NCBI RefSeq assembly: GCF_000003605.2
Contig: NW_003158236.1
Span: 145,444 to 172,849, forward strand
DNA from: Saccoglossus kowalevskii
Lineage: Eukaryota; Hemichordata; Enteropneusta; Harrimaniidae
Direction: 5' to 3'
DNA length: 27,406 nt
The notes under the pieces were generated by a model, which searched no databases, had not been told where the DNA came from, and saw only the letters and a list, made by a program, of their open reading frames with translations. Position numbers and translations under genes: made by a program. Within the stretch, counting starts at the first letter, position 1, and the number at the start of each line of letters is the position of its first letter. Positions 1 to 9,497 of this stretch are shown here, one piece after another.

Positions 1-1
1 T

Positions 2-391
2 CCGTTAACATGCATTTATACCCTAATGTCAGTACACGTACTCGTATTGGTCAAGCAGGAATTAGCCCGTTAACATGCATTTATACCCTAATGTCAGTAC
101 ACGTACTCGTATTGGTCAAGCAGGAATTAGCCCGTTAACATGCATTTATACCCTAATGTCAGTACACGTACTCGTATTGGTCAAGCAGGAATTAGCCCGT
201 TAACATGCATTTATACCCTAATGTCAGTACACGTACTCGTATTGGTCAAGCAGGAATTAGCCCGTTAACATGCATTTAAACCCTAATGTCAGTACACGTA
301 CTCGTATTGGTCAAGCAGGAATTAGCCCGTTAACATGCATTTATACCCTAATGTCAGTACACGTACTCGTATTGGTCAAGCAGGAATTAGC
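2..391. repeat. 65-bp minisatellite, six near-identical copies
   Basis: Six head-to-tail copies of a 65-bp unit start at 2, 67, 132, 197, 262 and 327. Each opens with CCGTTAACATGCATTTATAC and ends with GCAGGAATTAGC. The only difference I see is one base at 279 (T to A) in copy five. Copy one starts at base 2, so the array very probably continues leftwards outside the window. The near-identity implies recent expansion or homogenisation. The unit has no spacer structure and no convincing ORF. Confidence 0.97.
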
Positions 392-3250
392 AGCAAACAC
401 AATATTAAACAGATAACAATTGTAATCTATGTCGATGTTAACTTTTGTTATTGGCGGTGTAGCGTGTCACTGCAGTCGCGTGCCCAGGCTATGTTTAAGC
501 CGTCACTCTGCGTTGGTGGGCGCCGCATGCAAACCTAGGGTAAACATGAACTAATTAGCATGTAATGCATCCTTCTAAAATATAACGCGGCGGTCAACGA
601 CACCGTATTTAGGGATGTTTTTGCAAGGGTGATGTAATTATATGGTATATGTAGAAAGGCAATGGTGAGAAAATTAATCGGAATACAAGAATAGATATTT
701 AGTTTAACTGAGTGTGTCAGAAACCTTATAACATTAGATATATCTATAGTTGATATTGTATACTGGTTTAACGCCATAATTAGCTATAGAATATCTACCT
801 ATGGAACGTAATCAATGCAATCTCCGTCTGATTTATCGGTGGAATTTTAGCGAACACCAACGGGTTTTAATAATGAATTTTCACATTTAGACTGGGTCTG
901 CGACAGTTTATCGATAGCTTTTTCGTCGCTGGTTGATTAGATAATTATTTAGATATCTAAATAAATAAAGTGTGGTTTTAATTGATGAAAATATTATGTA
1001 AATGCGCGTGTGTAATTTAAGTAATTTAGTGAACACTACTAGACACAGTTGTAAACAGATGAACGTTATGAGGGCGTAGTTATTATTTAAACACCTACAC
1101 AATGTTTTCAATTCGTACTACTATAATGGCAACGAGTTCAACGTTTAAGAGCAACGCTCAATTTGTTTAAGCCCCCACCGATGATTGGCATTTTGCAAAT
1201 TAGGTCACCCTCGTTAAATGAAGTTTGAATAAAATAAAATAAAAGTAAATAAATAAACTGTCAAGCTGTGAATCAGGTGTGGTCCATTGCGTACTAAAAA
1301 GCTGTGGTTTTAGAACTTATAAAATCATTTTTCCTACACCATAAGCAATTGTTATCAATGTTTGCAGTGTTTTGTGCTACAAAAGGGCGATAGTTGGACA
1401 CTTATTTATATATGTGCACTTTTTGAGGAAAATATTATTCGACAAAATTGACTTTCGAAGAAATGGCGTGCACCGATTTAAATAGATACGCTCACTTATT
1501 CATACATAGCTTTATCAAGAGTATTCAATCTTCATTTACATGTTATTATCGGCATATATCAACTCGCTACGTGCCTGGTCGGTTTCGACACTCGGGGGTC
1601 TCTGTAACATATATAAATATGTTAAAATAACAATATTTGCATATTTGGAGCGATTAATTTAATATATTTAGTTCACACGACCAGTTTTTTTTTGCTAAAA
1701 CTTGATTGTCACATCTGTGTAATAAAAGTAAAATAAAACAATGCATATGGTAATTTACAAGGTTTCGACTTTCTGCATTAGGTGAATTTGTATAATATGA
1801 GCATGGGCTAAATTTTTATCTGGACCGTGATCGTGTCACTTTTGGCACGTATCCACTCGGTGCCGACAGCAGACACACATTTCAGTACGTACATAGTCAT
1901 GTGACACGGCCCCAATTCATGGCACTCCGGCAGCAATCACATACGTATCCCTCTACGACGACGACACGCAAAGTCATTCGTAAAAAAGATGAAACATTTT
2001 GTATGGAAGGTGCTTTAATTCAGACCGTTTAGATTATTGTGATAAACGAAGTTTTACTTTCGCAGTTCTCTAGAACCTGAGCGTGTACTTTTACTTAGCC
2101 GCGTCTGCTGCAGCATTATGTTAGTTCTGACCAATGGAACGATATAATGTGACACTGTTTAACCTGGTGACGTCATACAGTACCCAACTATGAACAATAG
2201 TTACTACCTTATACTAAAGTATGTTTGGATATTTAGAGTAGTAACAAATTCCCGCTTCCGGTTCGGTCCGGTTAGACTAAAATACACCACGAATATTCAC
2301 TTTTGAGAGAAAATTGTTGGTATGTGTTTGTCCTTGGATGTTTCAGCTATGTCGTCCTGTACTTCGTTTAGTAATTCTAACTTCCAAAATCGCGTAAGAA
2401 CGGATAGTAACGCGATTTTAACACGGAAAATGCTTGGGCTAAATTATTTGCTGAGGGACTGCTTAGGTATGTGCTCTGTAAGTTGTATATTATAATAATA
2501 TCTCTGAATATAGAACTGAATCGCTACGCTCGGGGCCGATAGACATCATGACATTGAGTTAGTGGCATTAATACCGTGCATGGCGATGTAATTGTGCGTC
2601 ATAAAATAGTCTTTATGCATTAAATGTAGGGTAGGTTACTTTGTAATGGTATATATGATTAAAATAGAACGAGTAACATATCACGTCCTACTATATTTAC
2701 TTTCAAGGACAACATACTGGAGAAATGAACTAGTACATCAAAACTCATCCAGGGCTAGGCAGACTTGTAGTACTGCAATTTAGATCATTATCGAACCTCC
2801 TGTTCCGTGAATACATCCATTGGTTTAGTGCAAGATAATTATTATTGAAGTGAAATGTCAAGTAAACATGCTTTCGGTTTTAAAGACTAATTCACGGAGA
2901 ATGTTGCGTTGTTCAGCCATGCAATGCGCAGGCGGAAATTGCCCTGTCAGTTAATACATGCAAAGGCGGAAGGAACCATTTTTCACACGATTCGGACACA
3001 TCGAAATATTCTAAATCAACGGATTTGTTAGATTTATGACCTTGCACGACCCACATTATTCAGTTGACTGTCAACTGAAAAATAAACAACGTGCATTGAG
3101 AGTTGATGACGAGAAATAAGTTAATATGAGTTGGCGTGTTTGTCTGCTTTGATAGTACAAACATGCACTGATTCCCAATGAGCACGCCAAGCATACATCA
3201 TCAAGACAGTTGGGCAATTAATATTTGACATTCTAAACACATCTTCCCTA
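392..3250. other. Non-coding stretch upstream of nAChR gene A
   Basis: AT-rich DNA with only short ORFs that resemble nothing known. I looked here for the missing early exons of gene A (signal peptide, loop D exon, WxPD loop A exon) by motif and found none. If gene A's first exons lie left of the window, this is intron; if gene A is a partial duplicate, it is intergenic. The sequence does not settle which. Confidence 0.5.
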
Positions 3251-3254
3251 TTAA

Positions 3255-3602
3255 GGAGGTTCGAGCAGTATTAAAGATTGATCATGATCATTATACTTTC
3301 ATTATTAAAAAGGGGTCAAATTTTCATGAAAATTGGTCAAAACTGACCAGATTAAAGTGGTTTTATATGGTGACGATATTTTTTTCATATCTTAATAATT
3401 TTGTCCATATAATATTATTGACACGAGTTCTAATATTGTGAAATAATTTCAAAAAATTGACATATAACTTAGTGATTTTCCTGGGTGATAGTTTTTCTAT
3501 TATATAAAATGGGGAAAGGGGTTGGATATCTCCCACAATGCGTTGCGTATTTGTGCAATAACCATGCTCAGTAGCGCAAAATTGAATTTGGCTCGAGCTG
3601 CC
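3255..3602. mobile_element. Probable non-autonomous DNA transposon (MITE) flanked by TTAA
   Basis: A 348-bp non-coding block is bounded on both sides by TTAA (3251-3254 and 3603-3606). Its ends are imperfect inverted repeats: GGAGGTTCGAGC on the left against GGCAGCTCGAGC when the right end is read in reverse, 9 of 12 matching. TTAA target duplications are typical of piggyBac-type elements, but the termini do not begin with the usual CCC, so the superfamily is left open. No transposase ORF is present. TTAA is frequent in AT-rich DNA, so the duplication alone is weak; its position exactly outside the paired ends is the stronger point. Confidence 0.5.
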
Positions 3603-3606
3603 TTAA

Positions 3607-4635
3607 CGGCTATTTCCTTACAGCGAATCTACGCCATGTGACATTTTACTAAGGTATACCGTGTCCTGTATGGGAGAAAGGTGTATCAAACTCTTATCGT
3701 ATTTCAAGTTATGTATTACGCTTAATTACTGGTAGTCCATTTAGAGGTGGTGGGAGTGAGCGAGAGACAGAGGGAAAGAGTGAGAGAGATAAACAGAGAA
3801 AGTGGGAGTGACAATAAATACATAAATAAATACATATATAGACACGCTGTTAAGTTTCAAATAGCGCCACCACTAGTTCACTAAATTATTACCATGGAAT
3901 ATCAGACACTTTGTCAGTATACATATCTATTTTTTACATATACATAGGATGTATTTATACTAGTGACTGTGTTTTCTGTCCACTAACATTCAGTCGTGTA
4001 CAATGTTTGCCTACTTACACTTATTATACCACTGGATCGGTGAAACGTAAATTGTACTTTGTAAATTTACCCCAATGCTTTTAAAAGACGTCGAAGCCAA
4101 ATCAGAGCCGTAGACTTATTGCTAGTGTTGAGTGAACTTTCTTTGTAAACTAATTAATAATGTATTCTCCAATCAAATTCTATATTTAGATCAACGAACG
4201 CTTCAGTAAAGATGAATTTAAACATTAGGTCATAGAATCCTGACATATACGTATGTTGGTTAAGACAGGCAGTATCCCTAATATCGTCATTTGTTACATT
4301 CACTGCAATGCGGTATCTGGGTTCGAGGCGCCTAAAAACGTACCGTCTCTTTGCCCTCAGATTACCTGTAGTCTAATCACTTTAGATGCTAATCTGCGGT
4401 CCTGACTTTGAGTCGGCCCATTATTGTAAGTTGGAGAGTATAAAAACGAAATGTACACATGCCACTACATGGGCATAACGCTCAGCCAGCGAAAATATAA
4501 TATGCTATGTATATTTCAATGTTTCATTACTTAAATCAGTGATTATGTCACGTTTTTAAATCAGACGTTAAAAACTCACTATAGCAAACATTACACGAAT
4601 GCATTACAATTAAACTAATTTTCTTTAACTTACAG
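3607..4635. other. Non-coding DNA before exon 5 of gene A
   Basis: Probably intron 4 of gene A. The stretch holds a purine-rich run (3743-3811), an ATAAATAC-like simple repeat just after it, and a TATAAAAA at 4439-4446. It ends in the pyrimidine-containing acceptor CTTACAG at 4629-4635. I see no further exon. Confidence 0.5.
3743..3811 (+). repeat. GA-rich imperfect simple repeat
   Basis: About 70 bases made almost wholly of A and G, with repeated GAGAG and GGGAGTGA motifs, followed directly by an ATAAATACATA-type repeat to about 3840. It is low-complexity sequence with no coding meaning. Confidence 0.75.
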
Positions 4636-5722
4636 TGACGATAATGAATTTGAAGGCTATCCCAGAATACATCTCGATACACTCAACCTTAATATATTTT
4701 CTTTCGGGCTTGTACTAAAAGTAACGCCGGCCATACTGATAACACCCTGTATAATGGATATCACGTATTTTCCGGTCGACCAGCAGACGTGTAATTTTGA
4801 GTTCGGACAGTGGGCTTATTTAGACTCTCAAGTAATACTACGAGCAGGAAAAGAGAACGCCACATTGGAAAACTACCTACCAAATGTTGAATGGGACATC
4901 GTGGATTCTAACGCCACGGCAATTGCCAAACACTTTCAAGGTGTGGACGACTCATTCACAACGATAGTGATTTCAATGGACATAAAAAGAAAACCCCTGT
5001 ACTACACCGTAAATCTCATATTACCGTGTGTTGTGGTGTCTCTGCTGACAATTGTGGTCTTCTGTTTGCCCTCCATGTCTTCGGACAAAGTCAGTCTTAG
5101 TATCTCACTCTTACTGACAATTTATGTATTCAACATCCTTGTGATAGATCTACTTCCGGCCACATCGTTAGAGCTCCCTCTATTGACAGTCTATTTGATA
5201 TTTAGCATGGGACTTATCGGACTATCGGTTGCCCTGACAACTCTAGTATCTCGGATTTACAGTAAAGGGGAGCATGCCAAAGCAGTACCGCAATTCCTGA
5301 GGACTATATTTCTTGGTAAACTTGCCGGTTTTTTATTTGTGAAGGTGAAGCTTACCCCTGTTTCCAAAGCAGCTGACGCTGCCGCGTACAAAGCATTGAA
5401 CTCGGACGAGATCGCTATTAGTGACGCTGTTTATTATTGTTCAAATCCCCGAAACAGGGTGGACGGGGAACAATATGAAATGAACAATTGGACGCGTTTA
5501 GAATCAAAAGGAAACTCCAAGGCATGTGCAGGAGGGTGTCTGACAGGAAAAAGACCGAAGTTCCCAGCCAATTCACTCAAGAAAAATAAGAAAAAGAAAG
5601 CAGTAAAAGTGTTCTTCATTTGTGAGAGAACTAATCAGCGTATTCTAAGTAACCTTGATAAGTTAGTTCGACATACAGAGACGTTGATTCGACACATAGT
5701 ACCGAATAAGAAGACAAAGCAG
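4636..5722 (+). CDS. Gene A exon 5 (Cys loop to intracellular loop)
   Basis: Acceptor TTACAG ends at 4635 and donor GTAAGA starts at 5723. The exon carries one base of a split codon and then 362 codons, matching the phase of gene B exon 5. The first methionine (4754) lies inside the Cys loop and is not the start. Two potential N-glycosylation sites (NAT) lie between the Cys loop and segment 1. Pore segment 2 is preceded by LPSMSSDK and includes YVFN at 12'-15'. Confidence 0.92.
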
Positions 5723-6082
5723 GTAAGAACGTAACATCAATCAATTATTATAGAGCTGAACGACGACACAATAGCGGAAGTAATAATCTTCTGCGCAAGC
5801 AATAATTTTATTTTTGCTCTTTGATTCGTCGACATAAGTTTAATAAAAACTAAGAGAAATCGATTAACATGTTACAATAGATTTAATTTAAATGAATGCA
5901 AATCACAAACACTTATTTCCGATTAAATGTTCTTCTAATTTTGTCATGGTGTTTTTTTTTTCTTATTTTAGAATCATGACGAGTGGGTCGCCTTGGCAAC
6001 GGTTGTGGATCGCATACTACTTGTCCTTTTCATAATTGTTGGGGTGAGCGGAGCTGGAATAATCCTGCCCAAGATCACGTGA
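4636..6082 (+). CDS. nAChR subunit gene A, non-alpha (3' part: exons 5 and 6)
   Basis: C-terminal part of a Cys-loop nicotinic acetylcholine receptor subunit, a ligand-gated ion channel of the plasma membrane. Two exons join in phase 0 into about 398 visible residues. In order: the end of the ligand-binding domain; the Cys loop (two Cys separated by 13 residues with FPVD inside); the conserved loop B Trp in FGQW; membrane segment 1 after RKPLYY; pore segment 2 with the acidic DK at -1'/0' and Leu at 9'; segment 3; a basic intracellular loop of about 155 residues; and segment 4 ending ILPKIT. The loop C cysteine pair is absent, so this is a non-alpha subunit. The first exons (signal peptide, loops D and A) were not found in the 4.6 kb upstream. 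It could be a full gene with early exons off-window or a partial duplicate; the open frame and sound splice sites argue for function. The nearest relative in view is gene B, 3.3 kb downstream on the same strand. Confidence 0.9.
5723..5971 (+). other. Gene A intron 5
   Basis: A 249-bp phase-0 intron, GTAAGA to TTTTAG, with a long T run before the acceptor. It sits at the same protein position as the 887-bp intron 5 of gene B, which supports common descent. Confidence 0.9.
5972..6082 (+). CDS. Gene A exon 6 (membrane segment 4 and stop)
   Basis: 111 bases: 36 codons plus TGA. It reads from NHDEWVALATVVDRI through a hydrophobic segment 4 to ILPKIT. Its length is identical to the last exon of gene B, and the pattern EWxxxAxVVDRILL is shared. 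Confidence 0.93.
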   Translation, partial: NHDEWVALATVVDRILLVLFIIVGVSGAGIILPKIT

Positions 6083-6192
6083 TCACAACGTTTTTATAAC
6101 ACTATAAGCTGGTTATGAACCATTTGTAACGCTCTAAACTAAAACCAGAGACGACATTTTTTGTTCATAATATGCGAGCTCTTCCGGCGCCA

Positions 6193-6214
6193 GTGGAGAC
6201 TGAGCAGTCTCCAC
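6193..6214 (+). promoter_or_regulatory. Perfect 9-bp hairpin in gene A 3'-UTR
   Basis: GTGGAGACT (6193-6201) pairs without mismatch with AGTCTCCAC (6206-6214) around the four-base loop GAGC. It begins 110 bases after the stop codon, in a locally less AT-rich patch. It may be an RNA structural element in the 3'-UTR; no known element family is recognised. Confidence 0.45.
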
Positions 6215-6676
6215 AGAAAATCTCCCGATGAAAAAACTCGCTACGTGAATTGACTGTTATACACTTTGTAATAGACGAATTACGTTACAATTGTATTTGT
6301 AACATTTTAGCTTGGCGTTCGAGAAACTCTCTTCTCGTGCTACTGGTGATGTGCGCCCTCAGCGACTGTGATCACTCTTCAATTGACACATTGCTTGTGG
6401 CGAAACGCAGCATAGACGATTTTAGTAGGTTTAGAACATGTTTCAAGAGGTATTCGTGAAACAGAATGTTACATATTTATACGAGACAAAAGCAGAAGTT
6501 AAATACATATGTGTTTTCATTCTTTGAAAGCAAGCGGACAAAGCAGGCTTGCTATGAAAACTTTGTATACAATTGTCGAAATTTCAATTTTAGATTAATG
6601 CCAATGCGTTTGTTAATAATGTGCCAATGAACGTCATTGAATTATATTTCTTAAAAAACAAACAAAACATGTACAA

Positions 6677-6682
6677 AATAAA
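6677..6682 (+). terminator. Candidate poly(A) signal, gene A (proximal)
   Basis: First canonical AATAAA after the gene A stop, about 595 bases downstream. Confidence 0.4.
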
Positions 6683-7023
6683 AGCAAAGCAAAAAAAGAA
6701 CTAGTGGTGCATTTCTGTCACCATGATTTTGAGTACAGTTGCCTTTACCTCAATTCTTATATTCGCATAATTAGAATTTGTAGTATTTTTTAATTAGTAA
6801 TGTGCACACAATTGTTTTGACGTCATGTATAGGTTAATCATTTATTAATGACGTTACGTATAGGTTGATAATTATTAAGTATTGTTGTTATTATTAAGTA
6901 TATGTAGTAACTTTTAGCTGCTGAAATGTGTTTATCATTTATTTAAAAATAGTCGATTAGTCATACGTGTTATCGTAACAACTGACACGGAAGCACGTTA
7001 CATATTTTAATGCATCATTTATG

Positions 7024-7029
7024 AATAAA
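7024..7029 (+). terminator. Candidate poly(A) signal, gene A (distal)
   Basis: Second AATAAA, followed within about 40 bases by T- and GT-rich sequence (TTTTTAATGGTTTGTTTC), which suits a cleavage site better than the proximal copy. Confidence 0.4.
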
Positions 7030-7659
7030 TTATGTCTTTCATTTTGAAAATGTATTAGTTTTTAATGGTTTGTTTCAAAGGAGTAAATAATCTAATCATT
7101 TAGGTCTGACATGGAACAAATGACATGCCTCAATCCAATGAAAGCGCTGTTTACTCCCACTGGACAAGCGGCGGTTATACTGGGTATACGTTGTGTACGC
7201 TGGACGTCTATCTAAGTAATAAATACATGTTATATTAATTAAAATTTCAACAAAATGTTGTTAAAATTCAATTTCACGTTTTGCTGTGAATTATAGGTGT
7301 ACACTTGATAGTTTAGTGGAAAGCTGGACTTTCAAATTATTAAAAATTATTGACCTTGATGGCTGGGGATTCTTTTTTTTGCTTATGATTAATACAATTG
7401 TTTTTGTTATGTAACACAGTAACTAGCTGCGGTATATGGTTATGATATATTTGATGGAAACTTACCCATGGAATAAAGTGAACTGTATACAAATACCGCC
7501 AGTGTTATGAGTATATCAAGAATGCTTCTGTTTCCGTATTACGTTGTTTTAATAAGACCAGAGATACCGTGTTAATTGCATTGACAATTTTAAATGGAAT
7601 GAGTTATATTTTTATGAAATATATAACTAAAATTATTGCACATCCGGCAGCGAAAACTA

Positions 7660-8022
7660 TGGAATTAATTACGTACACTATAAAATAATATACAGGTCCC
7701 CTAATTATGTAAAATGTAAAATTATATACAGGTAAGTATTAATCGGTAATTACGTACATAGAAAATAATATACAGGTCCCCTAATTATGTAAAATATAAA
7801 ATTATATACAGGTAAGTATTAATCGGTAATTACGTACATAGAAAATAATATACAGGTAATAGATTACCCTAATTACGTACAATATCAAATGGTATACAGG
7901 TAAATAATGGCACGTGATTACGTATAAAATGTTAAATCTTATACAGGTAAGCAATGACCTCAATTAAGTACAATATAAAATGATATAGAAGTAATATATA
8001 TGTACGATAGTACACAGGTAAT
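7660..8022. repeat. Degenerate minisatellite with splice-donor-like units
   Basis: Units of about 36-47 bp, each built as AATTACGTA plus an AT-rich part and ending TATACAGGTAA. TACAGG recurs at 7691, 7727, 7771, 7807, 7851, 7895 and 7942, then decays near 7985 and 8013. The 36+44-bp pair forms an 80-bp higher-order unit repeated almost perfectly (about 7681-7760 and 7761-7840). Several units contain ACAGGTAAGT, a close match to a strong 5' splice site. It lies between genes A and B. Confidence 0.9.
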
Positions 8023-9409
8023 GTTCATCGCGTTTCATCTGGACATTCCTGTACATTACGAATCAAAGGAAATACCCACACGAACAAGAATCTGTGACAT
8101 AAATGAAATAAAGCAGAGTATCCTCACCCCATTCTGCATTTTAAATAAAAAATCAATCCTTATATAATGTAGTTATCGCGAAATTTGTTAAATATTTTAT
8201 GCGAGCTGATATGACTAGTACATGACGTAACGTATAACTTGGATTTGATTGATGAAAGTATACACTTAGGCCATAGTCGCCCCACAACGAACACATGTTA
8301 ACAACGTCATTGAACACATTGCTACTCACTGCTATATTTTTTCTTGCATTTTTAACTGGTGACTTATGATGTTTCACATAATTACCGCAAGCTGGATTTC
8401 GTTACACTCATTAACATTTAAGTTGCACTGCTATAATATTAATCTGCTTGCCTCGTCTAACATTTACTTGTTCCTGACCGAGGAAAGTCACTAAGTATGT
8501 ATTAATTATTCTGACCATTTGTATTATTGAGCGGCCAACCAACAACCTCAGTTACCGACTCAAGACTCTCGCTGACACCATTCTCAATACATATTTCTAT
8601 TTATCAAGAAATATCTCTATTTTGGAAGATATTTTTGATTCAAATATATATTCAAACTTTGTCCTAACCTCCCAAACAAAAATGTTTAAATATTGCACCT
8701 TCTTTTTTTTGCACTTTCTTTTCACCCAAATATCTGTCAGTATATTTATATATGTCTAATTGCTAGAAATAAAAACATTTTGATCGATCAGCACGACGCA
8801 ATGAAGTATAGATAACGACACGAAGCAATTATCCTACGTCGTAAAACCCGCTTTAAATAACACAATCTTATGTATTAGCTCACACAATACTATTATTACT
8901 GCGTATCGATCCACTGGTCTTCATTAGTAAATTATCTACAATGTAAGCACAGCAATTAAAACTGCGCAAAATGTTACAAAATACAGAAACAATTATAGCA
9001 ATTATTATAAGCGCCGAATGAAAACAAAATTAGAGGTGTGGGAGCTCATTCACCATAGGATGATGACGATAAAAAAACGACACGGACGTAACTTTTTTTT
9101 TAAATAATATTTATTCACAGGCATCTTGCATCGACAATCTATGGACATAATAAATAGTACTCCACACTTCACCGGAGCTACATTATTAAAACGTCACAGA
9201 TCTCTTGGAAAATAAACATCGCTCAAATGATATTAATTATTCACGGTACCTGAAGCAAACGACAGAAAAAGTGGTCGTGCTTGTAAATTTGAGAATCGTT
9301 AAGCCAGTTAATTTCAATGTTGAACTTTGACACGTATGGCGCTATTATAATAATGCTGAGACAACAGCAACAGGGTGATACAGCATTTGAATGACAACAT
9401 ACACACAAT
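8023..9409. other. Spacer and 5' flank of gene B
   Basis: No supportable gene. The last few hundred bases should hold the gene B promoter and 5'-UTR. A TATA-like sequence is listed separately. The ATG at 9391 opens a short out-of-frame upstream ORF that overlaps the gene B start. Confidence 0.5.
9346..9353 (+). promoter_or_regulatory. Tentative TATA-like box of gene B
   Basis: TATAATAA lies 57 bases before the gene B ATG. A start site about 30 bases on would leave a 5'-UTR of about 35 bases. Such matches are common in AT-rich DNA, so this is weak. Confidence 0.2.
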
Positions 9410-9497
9410 ATGGCTTGTGCAATTCAGTGTGGAATGTTCATGTTATTGCTAGCTGTGGTAGAAGTGATGCTCTTCTCGGTCGGAACAGGTGTGTGCG
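9410..9497 (+). CDS. Gene B exon 1 (signal peptide)
   Basis: Starts MACAIQCGMFMLLLAVVEVM, a hydrophobic secretion signal of about 29 residues. Donor GTAAGT at 9498 splits a codon after its first base (phase 1), giving Asp30 when joined to exon 2. The exon was chosen because it gives a signal peptide in the phase exon 2 needs. Exon 1 lies 6.35 kb from exon 2, so a missed alternative first exon is possible. Confidence 0.75.

Larger units (their letters stand above)
6083..7659. other. Gene A 3'-UTR and gene-to-gene spacer
   Basis: AT-rich, no supportable ORF. It contains a short perfect hairpin and two AATAAA signals listed separately. The transcript end cannot be fixed from sequence alone. Confidence 0.5.

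Noticed and set aside
1-391. CRISPR-like array
   Set aside because: The copies are directly adjacent with no unique spacers, and the genome is eukaryotic.
2307-2495. Short plus-strand ORF ending in MLGLNYLLRDCL, looked at as a possible early nAChR exon
   Set aside because: It lacks the conserved RPV, V-x-L and LMDV pattern, and no splice-site pair gives a phase matching exon 5.
4315-4330. GGGTTCGAGGC resembling a polymerase III B box
   Set aside because: No matching A box at the right distance and no cloverleaf, so no tRNA or SINE can be supported.
4439-4446. TATAAAAA as an internal promoter for a short gene A transcript
   Set aside because: A good match, but in AT-rich sequence; a product starting here would lack the signal peptide and half of the binding domain, and nothing else supports it.
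4754-5734. A 326-codon ORF starting at ATG 4754 taken as a complete gene
   Set aside because: The ATG lies inside the Cys loop; receptor homology runs 39 codons upstream to a splice acceptor, and the last codons (VRT) are intronic.
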